Shown: positions 33,783 to 43,130 of the stretch, piece by piece
Numbering within the stretch: position 1 is the first letter of the stretch
Layout: each line of letters starts with the position of its first letter
Assembly: GCA_019096155.1 (NCBI GenBank)
Contig: JAHCVI010000001.1
Span: forward strand, 4,340,001-4,404,000
DNA length: 64,000 nucleotides
Direction of reading: 5' to 3'
Source: Staphylotrichum longicolle
Lineage: Eukaryota; Ascomycota; Sordariomycetes; Sordariales; Chaetomiaceae
Notes under the pieces: generated by a model
Database searches by the model: none
The model's input: only the letters and a program-made list of their open reading frames with translations
Told to the model about the DNA's origin: nothing
Translations under genes and position numbers: made by a program

Positions 33783-34958
33783 GGATTTGTTTTTCCCCGG
33801 TGGCATTGGGGCGGCGTTCGGCGTTTATTAGAGGTCATCCGGCATGGATTTTTCGAGCCGTATCCCGCCAGTGGGATCTGTTGGGGCTGCTGTCACTGAG
33901 CGGCATGTCACAGGGCAAAGACTCCTCGACAGGCGACTCGATCAACTACTCCACTTTGGTCCTTTCAGCCCCTCCCTCCTGCTGTCCACTTGGTGTTTTG
34001 GGAATCTGCAAGCCTGTTTTGTCATGGGATCGAACACGTCTGTTTCCGGGTTTGCGCGACTCTGCGCGCTGCCCCAACTTGTCCTCAACCACGACACGAG
34101 ATGAAACCGCCCGCCTGGATTTGGCCACCGACTGGCAACCGTGATGGCAACTGTTTGTTCATACGGCCAATACATGCCCACATCCATGCTTCGAGCCACC
34201 CGGAAATTTAACCTCCTGGTTTGGGATTGATCCGCTGGCCCTCCGCCCCTTGGCCAGGAGTTGTCGGCGAAGTTCACAGACAAAACAAAAGCGCTGTCTC
34301 TGCCGAATGTTGATACCCTGCTCGTCTCGCCCAACCATCGTTCCACTCTTCTTTGCAAGTGGACTTACCCGGACGCGGTACCCATGCCATCTGTCTCCGC
34401 CTTGGCGCTTCTCCTCCTCACCAAGAACCCTGGATGATAGCTCCAACCGCATGCTCACGAGTTCTTCCAACAGCAAAATGGGATCCCCGCTATGTCTCCT
34501 CATTAGGGATGTCAGCCAGAAGCCGGATTGCCAATGAGTTAAACGTCGCGGCACACAGAATTCCTTGAAGGGCTGCTTCGATCAAATCTCCCGGAACCTG
34601 CCTTTAGGTCCAAACGAGTTCCGGGGATACAAAACAGCGGGGACTCACTGCAAGGCCGTTTGGAACTTTGAACGTGATTCGTGCAGAACTAAGATGGCGC
34701 GCTCGGGGCGATCCCGTCCCGAGTCGACACCAAGGGGCAAGTTTGGATTGCCTGGCCAATGGGAGGGTGTGATGTTCCGGATAGCGGGTCAATGCAACAC
34801 CAGGTGACACCCACCGAGGTGTGAGTGCCAGCTACAAAACGTTCACGACGCCCAGAGGGGATGGACAATGTTCAATACCACCGGCGTTACAACCAATCCT
34901 GCTTGGGGTCGCTTCTCAACTCGTTGAGTATCTCACAACAAGATCCATCTTGACTCCC
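33783..34958. other. Intergenic between BolA-like and EXPERA genes
   Basis: No gene is supported in this 1.2-kb interval. It holds the 3' region of the BolA-like gene and the promoter of the EXPERA gene. Confidence 0.5.
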
Positions 34959-35686
34959 ATGATGGCACCACCAACAAACAAGGCCGTGGCCGCCCCGAGG
35001 TGGTCCCACACGCCAACCACGCCACTCCTCCTCTGGCTCGGTGTCTCGCTGCCCCTTGTGGCCTGGGACACGGGCTACATGCTGATGCGGCCGCACACGA
35101 TGCCCGGCGGCTCGCTCCACTGGCCCCTGTGGGTGCCCTACGCCCTGTACGGCGAGGTCGACCACCTGTACGGGTTCAAGCAGTGGCACCTCAAGAACTC
35201 GTTCGCCGCAGCGCAGAGCCTGATGAACTTGGTCGAGTCGCTAATGTATCTGGGGTATCTGGCCCTGTGGTACTCGTATGGGAAGCCGGCGGCGCCGGGG
35301 GGGAGGAAGGCGGTGGGTGGACGGGTTGGAGCGATCGCCGCGCTGTTGGGGTTCAGTGCGGCCGTAATGACGGTCAGCAAGACGGTGCTGTATTGTGAGT
35401 TGCCTGCAGTGAACCTTGGGAGCTGGGCTAACCATTTCAGGGGTTAATGAATACTGCTCGGGGTGGGATAACATCGGACAGAATGACTTCTGGAGCCTCC
35501 TCTTCTTGTGGATCATTCCAAAGTAAGCTTTCCAGCCCTTTTACTCACGACTCGTGCTGACTCGCGCTCAGCGGCGCGTGGATTGTTGCACCCTCAATCG
35601 TGATGATCTACGATATTGGATCGGAGATCGTGGGAGGGTTGGCTCAAGCCTCAGCCCCAACACAGACGCGATTGAAGGATCTGTGA
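34959..35686 (+). CDS. EXPERA-domain multi-pass membrane protein (emopamil-binding-protein-like)
   Basis: Three exons (34959-35394, 35441-35522, 35572-35686; introns of 46 and 49 nt) encode 210 aa. Four hydrophobic segments are visible: PLLLWLGVSLPLVAWDTGYM, the region around LHWPLWVPYALYGEVDHLYG, VGAIAALLGFSAAVMTVSKT, and the last exon AWIVAPSIVMIYDIGSEIVG. DNIGQNDFWSLLFLWIIPNG is a family-typical ending. The EXPERA fold is shared by EBP sterol isomerases, TM6SF proteins and Tmem97/sigma-2 receptors. The W...D...E arrangement suggests the EBP-like branch, but the substrate cannot be told and many fungal members are uncharacterised. It probably resides in the ER membrane. Two ATGs are adjacent at 34959 and 34962; either could start. 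Confidence 0.8.
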
Positions 35687-36102
35687 AGCTGGAGCAACAA
35701 GATCTCCAACGGGGGAGAACACCGCAGCATTGGCAATGCAAATTAACATGTGGTCTGAGATCAACCATACCATTATATGGATGTAATCCTGTCGAGCTGC
35801 TTCGACGGTGTAACTGAACACACATAACACACACGATCACCCTTCAACTCTCCTCGGACGACATCTTGAAATTCGTGTCCTTGATGCCTTGCCGAAGCAT
35901 GGTCTTTCTTGACCTGCTTGAATTAGGAAGCTCATTCTTGTTGTCAAATTCTATCCTGTGAACCGTTGAAAGGTGGAGGCGCTTCCCCGAGAAACAAAAG
36001 TAGGGTTAGGGTTGATAAAGTGGCTGGCGCGTCGCCCAAGCGCGTCAAGCTCCCACCATCTCAGTTCTTGACCCCTCGACATCACAGCCATGAAAAGTCA
36101 CG
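35687..36102. other. Intergenic, promoter of the dynactin p62 gene
   Basis: This 416-bp interval contains a TTAGGG-type repeat at 36001 close to the dynactin ATG. Nothing else was recognised. Confidence 0.5.
36001..36013 (+). promoter_or_regulatory. Telobox-like (TAGGGTTAGGGTT) element
   Basis: Two tandem TTAGGG-type units about 90 bp upstream of the dynactin p62 start. Such interstitial telomere-like boxes occur in promoters of constitutively expressed fungal genes and bind Tbf1/Myb-type factors. Its position in a housekeeping promoter argues against a true telomere remnant. Confidence 0.4.
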
Positions 36103-37925
36103 ATGGCAGCGCTGACCCCATACACCTACATTCAATGTCCATGCTCAGACTCGTCGACCATTGCGCGGCCGTCCGACGCCAACTCGCCCACCTCGACTGA
36201 GCCCGATGAAGACGACCGCACCTTCGACCCCCGCGCCCCGCGGTCCAACTTCAGCCTCTACCCGCTCGAGTATTTGCTGTACTGCGAGGACTGCCACCAG
36301 ATTCGATGCCCCCGCTGCGTTACTGAGGAGATTGTCACGTACTACTGCCCAAACTGTCTGTTTGAGGTGCCCAGCAGCAACCTCAAAAGCGAAGGCAACC
36401 GGTTGGCCAGCCCCTCCCTCAGTGCATCCTCGCCTGGCATCCATAGCTAACAGGATCCACCGTTGCTAGATGCACCCGCAGCTGCTTCCAATGCCCAATC
36501 TGCATTGGGCCCCTCGCCGTGACGAGCGTCGAGACGAAGCCCGACCCTGGGTTGCTGGCCGCCCCGGACTCAGCCTCGCCACACTCGGGTCCCTACGCCC
36601 TGACCTGCTCCTACTGCAACTGGAGCTCGACCGAGGTCGGCATCAAGTTTGAGAAACCCAACAGCATACACGCCCAGTTAGCAAAACTACGGAATGGCGG
36701 GGAAACGAGGTTGACTGCCAAGGAACAAAAGGAGCGGCGTAAGGACCCGTCCTACCGTCCCCAAGCAGCAGCCCAAGGCGAGCTGGGCGAGGCCGAGGCC
36801 CTAGACCTAGAGACGCAGTTCGCAAACCTCAAGCTCTTGTACCAAAAACAACTGGCCGACCCGAACGCGGCCGACAACGGGCTCGCGGCCCTGGGCGACC
36901 TCGGTTTCTCCTCGCCTACGTCGCTCTCCCGCATCATGAGCATCTACACCGGCGGCAGCTTGCAAGATAAGAAGCCCAAATCGCGCGTCGGCGCCATGCG
37001 CGAAGCGCTAGAAGCCAACGAGGGCCTCCAACTGGCCGATCTGGACGAGTCTGCCGCCATTGCGCAGCTCCAAGACGAAGGCCTTGACGGCACTGCGTCC
37101 ACCTCGCAACTCGCGGACCAGCCCCCCAACATCGGCGAAGTGCACCTCCACGGCAGCGACCGCTTCATCTCGGAACTCCGCCCCATCCCTTACCTGCTCC
37201 GCACCAAACGCTCGAAGCGCTGCCCCGTCTGCCGCCACATTATCAGCAAGCCAGAAGCCAAGGTTCAGACTACGCGCTTCCGCATCCGCCTCGTCGCGGG
37301 AAGCTACATCCCCAGCATCGCCATCCGGCCGCTTTCTCTCTCCAGCGGGAGCTCCGCGTCCGGTGCCGCCGTCCCCGGCGCTCTTCTCGAACCATTGAAG
37401 CCGACGCACTTCCTGCTGACGTTCAAGAACCCCATCTTCGAGACCATCAAAGTAACCTTGGGCGCTCCAGCCAAGACGCCAGGACGCTTCGCCAGCAAAG
37501 TGACGGTGCTGTGTCCGGACTTTGAGATTGACGCCAACACGGACGTGTGGGACGAGGCGCTCAAGGAGGGCGGCGAGCGGGACAGGGAGCGGGAGCGCAG
37601 ACGGCGCAAGGGCGAGGAGGGCAGCGGCGGCGGAAGTAATAATAACCACAACCAGCTCGAGGTGGGCAAGATCTGGGAGCGCGGGAGGAACTGGGTGAGC
37701 ATTGTCGTTGAGGTGGTACCGGCATCGTTGACGGTGGAGCATGGAGAGGGGCCGTTGAGGGAGGATGAGGATGTGCTAGAGATACCCATGTTTGTGCGAG
37801 TCGAGTGGGAGGCCGAGACGGGCGGGGAAGATGTCGGGACCGCCCCGAGCAAGGACAAGGAAGCGAGGGAGAAGCGGGAGCTGGCGTACTGGTGTGTGCT
37901 GGGGCTGGGGAGGATTCGGCAGTAA
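36103..37925 (+). CDS. DCTN4: Dynactin subunit 4 (p62)
   Basis: Two exons (36103-36401, 36470-37925; 68-nt intron) encode 584 aa. The N-terminus has the zinc-binding cysteine cluster of p62: YCEDCHQIRCPRC, YYCPNCLFEVP and, across the splice, CTRSCFQCPICIGPL, then LTCSYCNWSSTEVGIKFEKP. This order is characteristic of dynactin 4. A middle helical region (residues ~200-330) and a C-terminal beta-rich part (FISELRPIPYLLRTKRSKRC onward) follow. P62 sits at the pointed end of the dynactin Arp1 filament and supports dynein-driven transport of nuclei and endosomes; the Neurospora equivalent is the ropy gene ro-2. A charged repeat (RERERRRRKGEEGSGGGSNN) forms a flexible loop. Confidence 0.9.
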
Positions 37926-38046
37926 CGCTTTTGTGACGACGTCTGCGACGAGACGACAGCCTGATACCCCGGGGTTGCATCTAAATTTCAAGTCAATGGT
38001 ATTGGGATTCTCATTCCGGTACTACATATTGACTATCCAGGCCTTC

Positions 38047-39233
38047 TCACGCCCCAAACTGCTCCTCGAAGTTTGTCAGGCAGAACCGATACCTGACGTC
38101 GCTCTTGTGTTGCTTCTGAATGGCCTCCGACAGATTCTTCTCGTTGATTGGGATCTCTTCGACCCAGGTCTTGATACCCTTGTCAGCGGCCAGCTGCAAC
38201 ATCTCGAGCGTTTCACGCCTGCTGCCGAGATGTGAGCTGCCAAAGAAGCAGCCGTTGCTGATGAAGGTCTGGTTCTTGATCGTGATGCCATCGCCGTCAG
38301 GCAGGCCGACACTGACCCACTTAGCCTGCACGTCGAGCAGGCTCAGGTAGGCGTCCACGTCCCAGCCCTCAAAGCTGTTGGCCGTGTTGACGATGAGGTC
38401 GAACGTCATCTTGTGCGGCTCGTTCCACTTCTCGTCCTGCGTCGCCAGGAACCCGTCGGCACCCATCTTGCGCGCATCCTCCTCCTTGGCGTGCGACCGG
38501 CTGATCACCCAAACCTCAGCACCGAGCGCCTTTGCGAACATGACGCCCAAGTGGCCGAGGCCACCCAGGCCCACAATGCCCACCTTCTTCCCAGGGCCGG
38601 CGCCGTTGCGCTTGAGGGGCGAGTAGACGGTCAGGCCGGCGCAGAGCATAGGCGCTGCGGTGGTAGTCGGGAGAGCGTCAGGGATGGGAAAAACCCTGAA
38701 AGGTCAGCGGCGTACACACCAAAAGCGACCGGGAAGGATCATACCAGTGCTCGTGTGTCCTCACATGGGACGAGTAGCCGCCCTGCATGACGGTGCCGGT
38801 CTCGGGCCAGACAGCGCCATACGTGTCGAGCTGCTTCATACAGTACGTCTCGTTGTCGTTCTTGCACTGGCGGCATTCGAGGCAGGACCAGCTCTGCGCG
38901 CCTACACCCACACGCTGGCCCTCCTTGATCAGTGTCACCTTGGGTCCTACTCGGATGGCCTTGCCCACAATCTCTGTGTCAATGTCAGCGACACGTGCGA
39001 GCCCAAACTCTGTGTGAGGGCTGCCCACCGTGACCGACCGCTAAGGGGAACTTCTGCTCGCCCCAACCGCCATTGATGGTGTGGACGTCGCTACCACAGA
39101 TGCCACAGGCCTCGATCTTGATGTCAACATCGTAGTCGCCAAAAGGCCTCGGCTTGAACTCGTTCTTGTGGAATTCGGTCCAGGTATCAGATCCATTGAC
39201 CTGGAAGCCGGTGAACTCGTCGGGATACGGCAT
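38047..39233 (-). CDS. NADP-dependent zinc alcohol dehydrogenase (cinnamyl-alcohol dehydrogenase/Adh6 type)
   Basis: Three exons on the minus strand (39233-39029, 38973-38745, 38695-38047; introns of 55 and 49 nt) encode 360 aa. The start MPYPDEFTGFQV follows a short leader. Catalytic zinc ligands lie in ACGICGSDVHT, VGHEIVG (joined across intron 1) and LCAGLTVYSPL. Structural zinc cysteines are in CLECRQCKNDNETYC. The NADP-binding motif is GIVGLGGLGHLGV, followed by SRSHAKEEDA, which suits NADP rather than NAD. The length and pattern match yeast Adh6/Adh7, which reduce aromatic and branched aldehydes such as cinnamaldehyde, furfural and fusel aldehydes in the cytosol. Upstream genes do not suggest a pathway. 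Confidence 0.92.
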
Positions 39234-40236
39234 GGTGATTACAAGTTGTAAGAGGAACAAACAGCTATGGGTGGTATCAAGTTGAACCAGGAGTAAACAA
39301 GAGAGGACGGCAGGCTTCGAGGCAAGGGGCGCGCCCACGCTTTAAGGCGCGCGCCTGTCCAAGCCGCAAGAGGGGCATCCCACACCCCCACCGAACGGAC
39401 AGCCCATCGTCATATTATCCAGCGCCGTACCGCGGGATGGGGCATTATCGCCGCCGGGGTCTCCTCTGACGAAGAGATGCATGCAAACAAGGCGGCTGTC
39501 CCTTTGTCCGCCAACCCCACCATTACCCCGCCAAACGGTACCAAAGGTCCAAGCGTGTGGGACCAATTCAGAACAACCTGTGCCGATTATCCCACTAATC
39601 AGATCGCTGCCTGCCGGGTCGTTGTCTGGTGACGTACCTGCCTCCTGGAGAAAACTTATCCAAAAAGCCGACACCGGGAAGAGGCGGGATGTTGACGTCG
39701 GAAAGGCGAGAACGGGTCATTGGGTATCAATTGCGCAGCATCAGTTCGAAGCTAGCAAATGCGATACAAACGTGCTTGTTGATCCGCCAGTGGTTGGATT
39801 ACTGACACAGGGAAAGGGGCCCTTGGGGTGCAACACCCAGAAACAACGCGCTTGCCCCACCAGTTCTTCCCAAGTCAAACGGAGCTCCTTCACCACCAAT
39901 TGATTGAGGCGTGAATTGGGACCCAGCCGGCTGCCCTATTTTGGCCGCTCCAGTCCACACGTAGCCGCCTTGCCGCCATCAACGTCGTGCTGCCGACATG
40001 CCGTGATGGGCCACCATCAGGGTTTAGATGACCCTGTACTTTGTTGACAAGCCTCGGGTACACGCCAGCAAGACCATGCTGGGGGGGGACACTGAGTCTT
40101 CGTGTATGCCGGCGTCGAGAATTTTCACGCGATGGAAATCCAGGGGTTGAGCGGTCACTTCAGAGCAATTCTAGGAGCTCCCCGCCGTCGGGGCAGTTTG
40201 GGTGGTTTGGGCGATTTCCAGCTTCAACCCCTCGAC
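39234..40236. other. Intergenic, promoter of alcohol dehydrogenase
   Basis: 1 kb without a supported gene. It contains the upstream region of the minus-strand dehydrogenase and the 3' end of the DUF7704 gene, plus a short G run at 40080. Confidence 0.5.
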
Positions 40237-40749
40237 TCAAGCTGCCTTCCTGGCCTTGCCTTGCGAGGCAAAACCAACCCCGGTCAGGAATGCAATCCTC
40301 ATAGAGGCGCCAAGGTAGACAAAGCCAATGTTTCCCCAGTCAATGGCATTCCACTTGGACACGCTCCAGTAGATCTGAACACCCAGCTCGCGGACCGTGT
40401 AGAGATGCCCAAAGTCGGCCACGAGCAAACAAAATAGCACCGCCTTCCAGACGCGCAGGTCAGAGGTCGATCGTAAGACAAGTGCTTCGCTCAATGCAAA
40501 GGCAAAATACATGTTGGCGAGCTGCGACATGGCAATTGAGGTGCCCAGAGGAATGGGCGACGGCGCAGACGACGCATGCGTGAGGTCGAGGTACGTCCGC
40601 TGGTCGAGAAAGGCGTAGTACGCGCCGGCGAGAGTTGCAATGGGTTCGATGAGCAGGAAAAAAAGCCGGTACGGCAGAGGAAGCGTAAATCCAGACATGC
40701 CAGCTGCCGAGGCCGTGGCACCCGTCGCTTGTTTGCTGGTTGTTGTCAT
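40237..40749 (-). CDS. DUF7704-type small membrane protein
   Basis: A single exon encodes 170 aa. After a Thr/Ala-rich start (MTTTSKQATGATASAAGMSG) there are four hydrophobic segments: LPLPYRLFFLLIEPIATLAG, SIAMSQLANMYFAFALSEAL, VWKAVLFCLLVADFGHLYTV and NIGFVYLGASMRIAFLTGVG. The LPYRLFFLLIEPI opening and the FGHLY motif fit the fungal DUF7704 membrane family, whose function is unknown. It is divergent from the eS7 ribosomal gene with a 313-bp shared promoter. Confidence 0.75.
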   Translation of the reverse strand: MTTTSKQATGATASAAGMSGFTLPLPYRLFFLLIEPIATLAGAYYAFLDQRTYLDLTHASSAPSPIPLGTSIAMSQLANMYFAFALSEALVLRSTSDLRVWKAVLFCLLVADFGHLYTVRELGVQIYWSVSKWNAIDWGNIGFVYLGASMRIAFLTGVGFASQGKARKAA

Positions 40750-41062
40750 AGCGAGCTGGGAAACAGATGAACAGGTTCCAGAGGCGCGTCTGGGAGTCTG
40801 GGAAATGGTGTTCCGAACGCAGCAAAGTGAACCCGACGGGGCTTACAGCAAAAATCCCGTCCCCGGCCTCATCTTCCCCGAGCCCCACATTCAGCCCGGC
40901 CCCACCGCCTACCCCTTTTGTCAAACGGGCCCACCAAAAAACTTGAGGGCTGCAAACCCTAACCGCCCAGCCAATTCATGGTCTCTCGACTTTTCCTGCG
41001 CGCATTCGACCATTCCGAACCGCCTCGAAGATCATCAACCGGTATCGTCGACAACCGCCAAC
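40750..41062. other. Shared promoter of DUF7704 and eS7 genes
   Basis: A 313-bp divergent interval. It holds a telobox at 40954 and a pyrimidine-rich stretch before the eS7 ATG, as expected of a ribosomal-protein promoter. Confidence 0.6.
40954..40962 (+). promoter_or_regulatory. Telobox AAACCCTAA in ribosomal protein promoter
   Basis: Exact AAACCCTAA about 100 bp upstream of the eS7 ATG. Teloboxes at this position are common in promoters of ribosomal-protein genes in filamentous ascomycetes and bind Tbf1-like proteins. Confidence 0.55.
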
Positions 41063-42012
41063 ATGAGCTCGCCGTCCCTCAACAAGATTGCGGCCAACAG
41101 CCCGAGCCGCCAGAACCCCTCGGAGCTTGAGCAGGGCATTGCCGGCGCTCTCTACGACCTCGAGACCAACACTGCCGACCTTAAGGTCGCCCTCAGGCCT
41201 CTGCAGTTCGTCTCGGCCCGTGAGGTGAGAATTCGCTCCTGAAGCATCGACCGTCCGACCACACCCGGCTCCTGTTCCACCGACTTGCGAGCGCGATTGA
41301 AAAGACATCGCCGCGTCGGGCGTCGTCGCATGGGAAACTTGATCACAATGGGAAGGCGGGCAGGCGGGTGGAGGCTTTGGCACCGGCCCGCTCTGCTCGA
41401 CAGCCATAACATCAAAACCATACAGCACGCGGAATAGGACGGGAGCGGTCCATGGATTGCAGAGTCATCCTGGAGCTCGCATGCTGACTTGGATCTGGAA
41501 CAGATCGAAGTTGGCCACGGCAAGAAGGCTATTGTCATCTTTGTCCCCGTCCCTTCGCTGCAGGGCTTCCACCGCGTTCAGCAGCGGTAAGCATCCCCTC
41601 CTCCCTCCCATACGCTTAGGGACTACTCTGACGGAAGTCACGCAGCCTCACCCGCGAGCTGGAGAAGAAGTTCTCGGACCGCCATGTCCTGATCCTCGCG
41701 TCGCGCCGCATCCTCCCCCGCCCCAAGCGCTCCAGCCGCTCGCGCAACACCCTCAAGCAGAAGCGTCCCCGCTCGCGCACCCTCACCGCCGTGCACGATG
41801 CCATCCTGACCGACCTCGTCTACCCCGTCGAGATTGTCGGCAAGCGCCTCCGCACCAAGGAGGACGGCTCCAAGACCCTCAAGGTCATCCTCGACGAGAA
41901 GGAGCGTGGCGGTGTCGACTACAGGCTCGACACCTACTCGGAGGTCTACCGCCGCCTGACCGGCCGTGGTGTCATCTTCGAGTTCCCCCAGACCAGCGCC
42001 GCCGATTTTTAG
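41063..42012 (+). CDS. rps7: Small-subunit ribosomal protein eS7
   Basis: Three exons (41063-41224, 41504-41586, 41646-42012; introns of 279 and 59 nt) encode 203 aa, the usual length. The protein starts MSSPSLNKIAANSPSRQNPS. The middle exon encodes IEVGHGKKAIVIFVPVPSLQ, followed by LTRELEKKFSDRHVLILASR and RILPRPKRSSRSRNTLKQKR, then the conserved LTAVHDAILTDLVYPVEIVG. It ends RRLTGRGVIFEFPQTSAADF. These are diagnostic for eS7 (RPS7), a 40S subunit and SSU-processome component. The long first intron, close to the start codon, is a usual feature of fungal ribosomal-protein genes. The telobox upstream fits ribosomal regulation. Confidence 0.96.
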
Positions 42013-42277
42013 GCGTGAGTAGACGGGGATGGGCTTGTTTGTGGGCGGGCGCACCGAGGTCAGATTTGGGTTTGGTTCGGGTTCGGTCTGATGCGCAGGG
42101 GCATCCAAAAGGGACGGCGTTCAGCTAGCTTGTTTTAATCAAGCTTGATCTTCCACACCTGTCCCAATACAAGCTCTACTTGGTGCTGTCTAAAGCTGTC
42201 AGTTGTGTGGTGATCTTTTGCTTTCCAGGCCATTCCCAGCCATGTTGACACAACCGTTCCTACGATTACATGTTATT

Positions 42278-43130
42278 TCACAAGTGTATCTCGTGGCTCG
42301 GATGCCTCTCCTTGGCCCATTCCAACACTCTCCTCCAAATGTCGGCGCCGTCATGCTGCCTCTCCATGGCACGCTCATAGTAGGCCAGGGCAAGTTTGTC
42401 GTCCTCGTCCACACCAAACCACCGCGTGGCGTCCCGGAGCCTCAGCTTGGCACACCGAGCATCCTTTTCAGGATGCCCTTGAAAAGTCAGGATCGTGTTG
42501 TTATGGCTCAAAAAAGACTGGCTGCCGACCAGCAACTCGGTGAACCCCCTAGGCGCGTTGCGGACCTCCCGGCGATGGTGCTGTTGCAGGAAAAGTGAGC
42601 CGTTGCCGTGCTGCCGTGAAAAGAAACGGCGGCCGGCTGGGGTCAGCTTCGATTCTGTGACGCCGAGCTACGGGACAGGTACATGTCAGCCCACGCCTTT
42701 GGCTCCCCAAGAAGCTCAAGTGCAGTTCCGCCGTACCTCTGGGATTTCCATATCCACCAGGTCAGCGCCAAACAGCTGGCAGATGGTCTGGTGCCCCCAG
42801 CAGATGCCGCAGAGTTTCTTCCGCGGATAGTTCGCGACCACGTCGAGGATGAACTTGTGGACGCGCAGGATCCACGGGTGCCTCTTGCGCGGGTCGGCGT
42901 TCCCGCCGCCAATGACGATCAGGTCGAACGCGTTCGGTCGGGGAAGCCATCGGCCTGCTCGGCAGGGTAGAAGAAGACGAGCTGGGCATCGGGGCAGACG
43001 GCGCCAATGGAGCGGACGTACGAGTCTCGGATCTCGGCGATGATGGGCGAGCGTACGAGTTGAGGAGGATGGCGATCCGGAGAGAGCGGTCGTGGTTGGG
43101 CTCATGTTGAATGAACCGCTCGCGTGACAT
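42278..43130 (-). CDS. Class-I glutamine amidotransferase-like protein (YLR126C type), two frame breaks
   Basis: The gene starts at 43130 on the minus strand (MSRERFIQHEPNHDRSLRIA). Exon 1 runs to 42737, exon 2 is 42667-42278, and the 69-nt intron is normal. The frame breaks at about 43050 (…ILLNSY / SPIIAEIRDSYVRSIGAVC…) and again at about 42939 (…AEQADGFPD / PNAFDLIVIGGGNADP…). Each would be repaired by one added base, and the exon length then becomes phase-correct. The catalytic nucleophile lies in LCGICWGHQTIC and the His-Glu pair in TFQGHPEKDA, so the triad is complete. With the two breaks ignored the product would be 261 aa. These amidotransferase-fold proteins resemble GMP-synthase glutaminase domains; the yeast relative is an uncharacterised metabolic enzyme. 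Confidence 0.8.

Noticed and set aside
36001..36013. Interstitial telomere remnant
   Set aside because: Only two repeat units and placed in a promoter; a telobox is the simpler reading.
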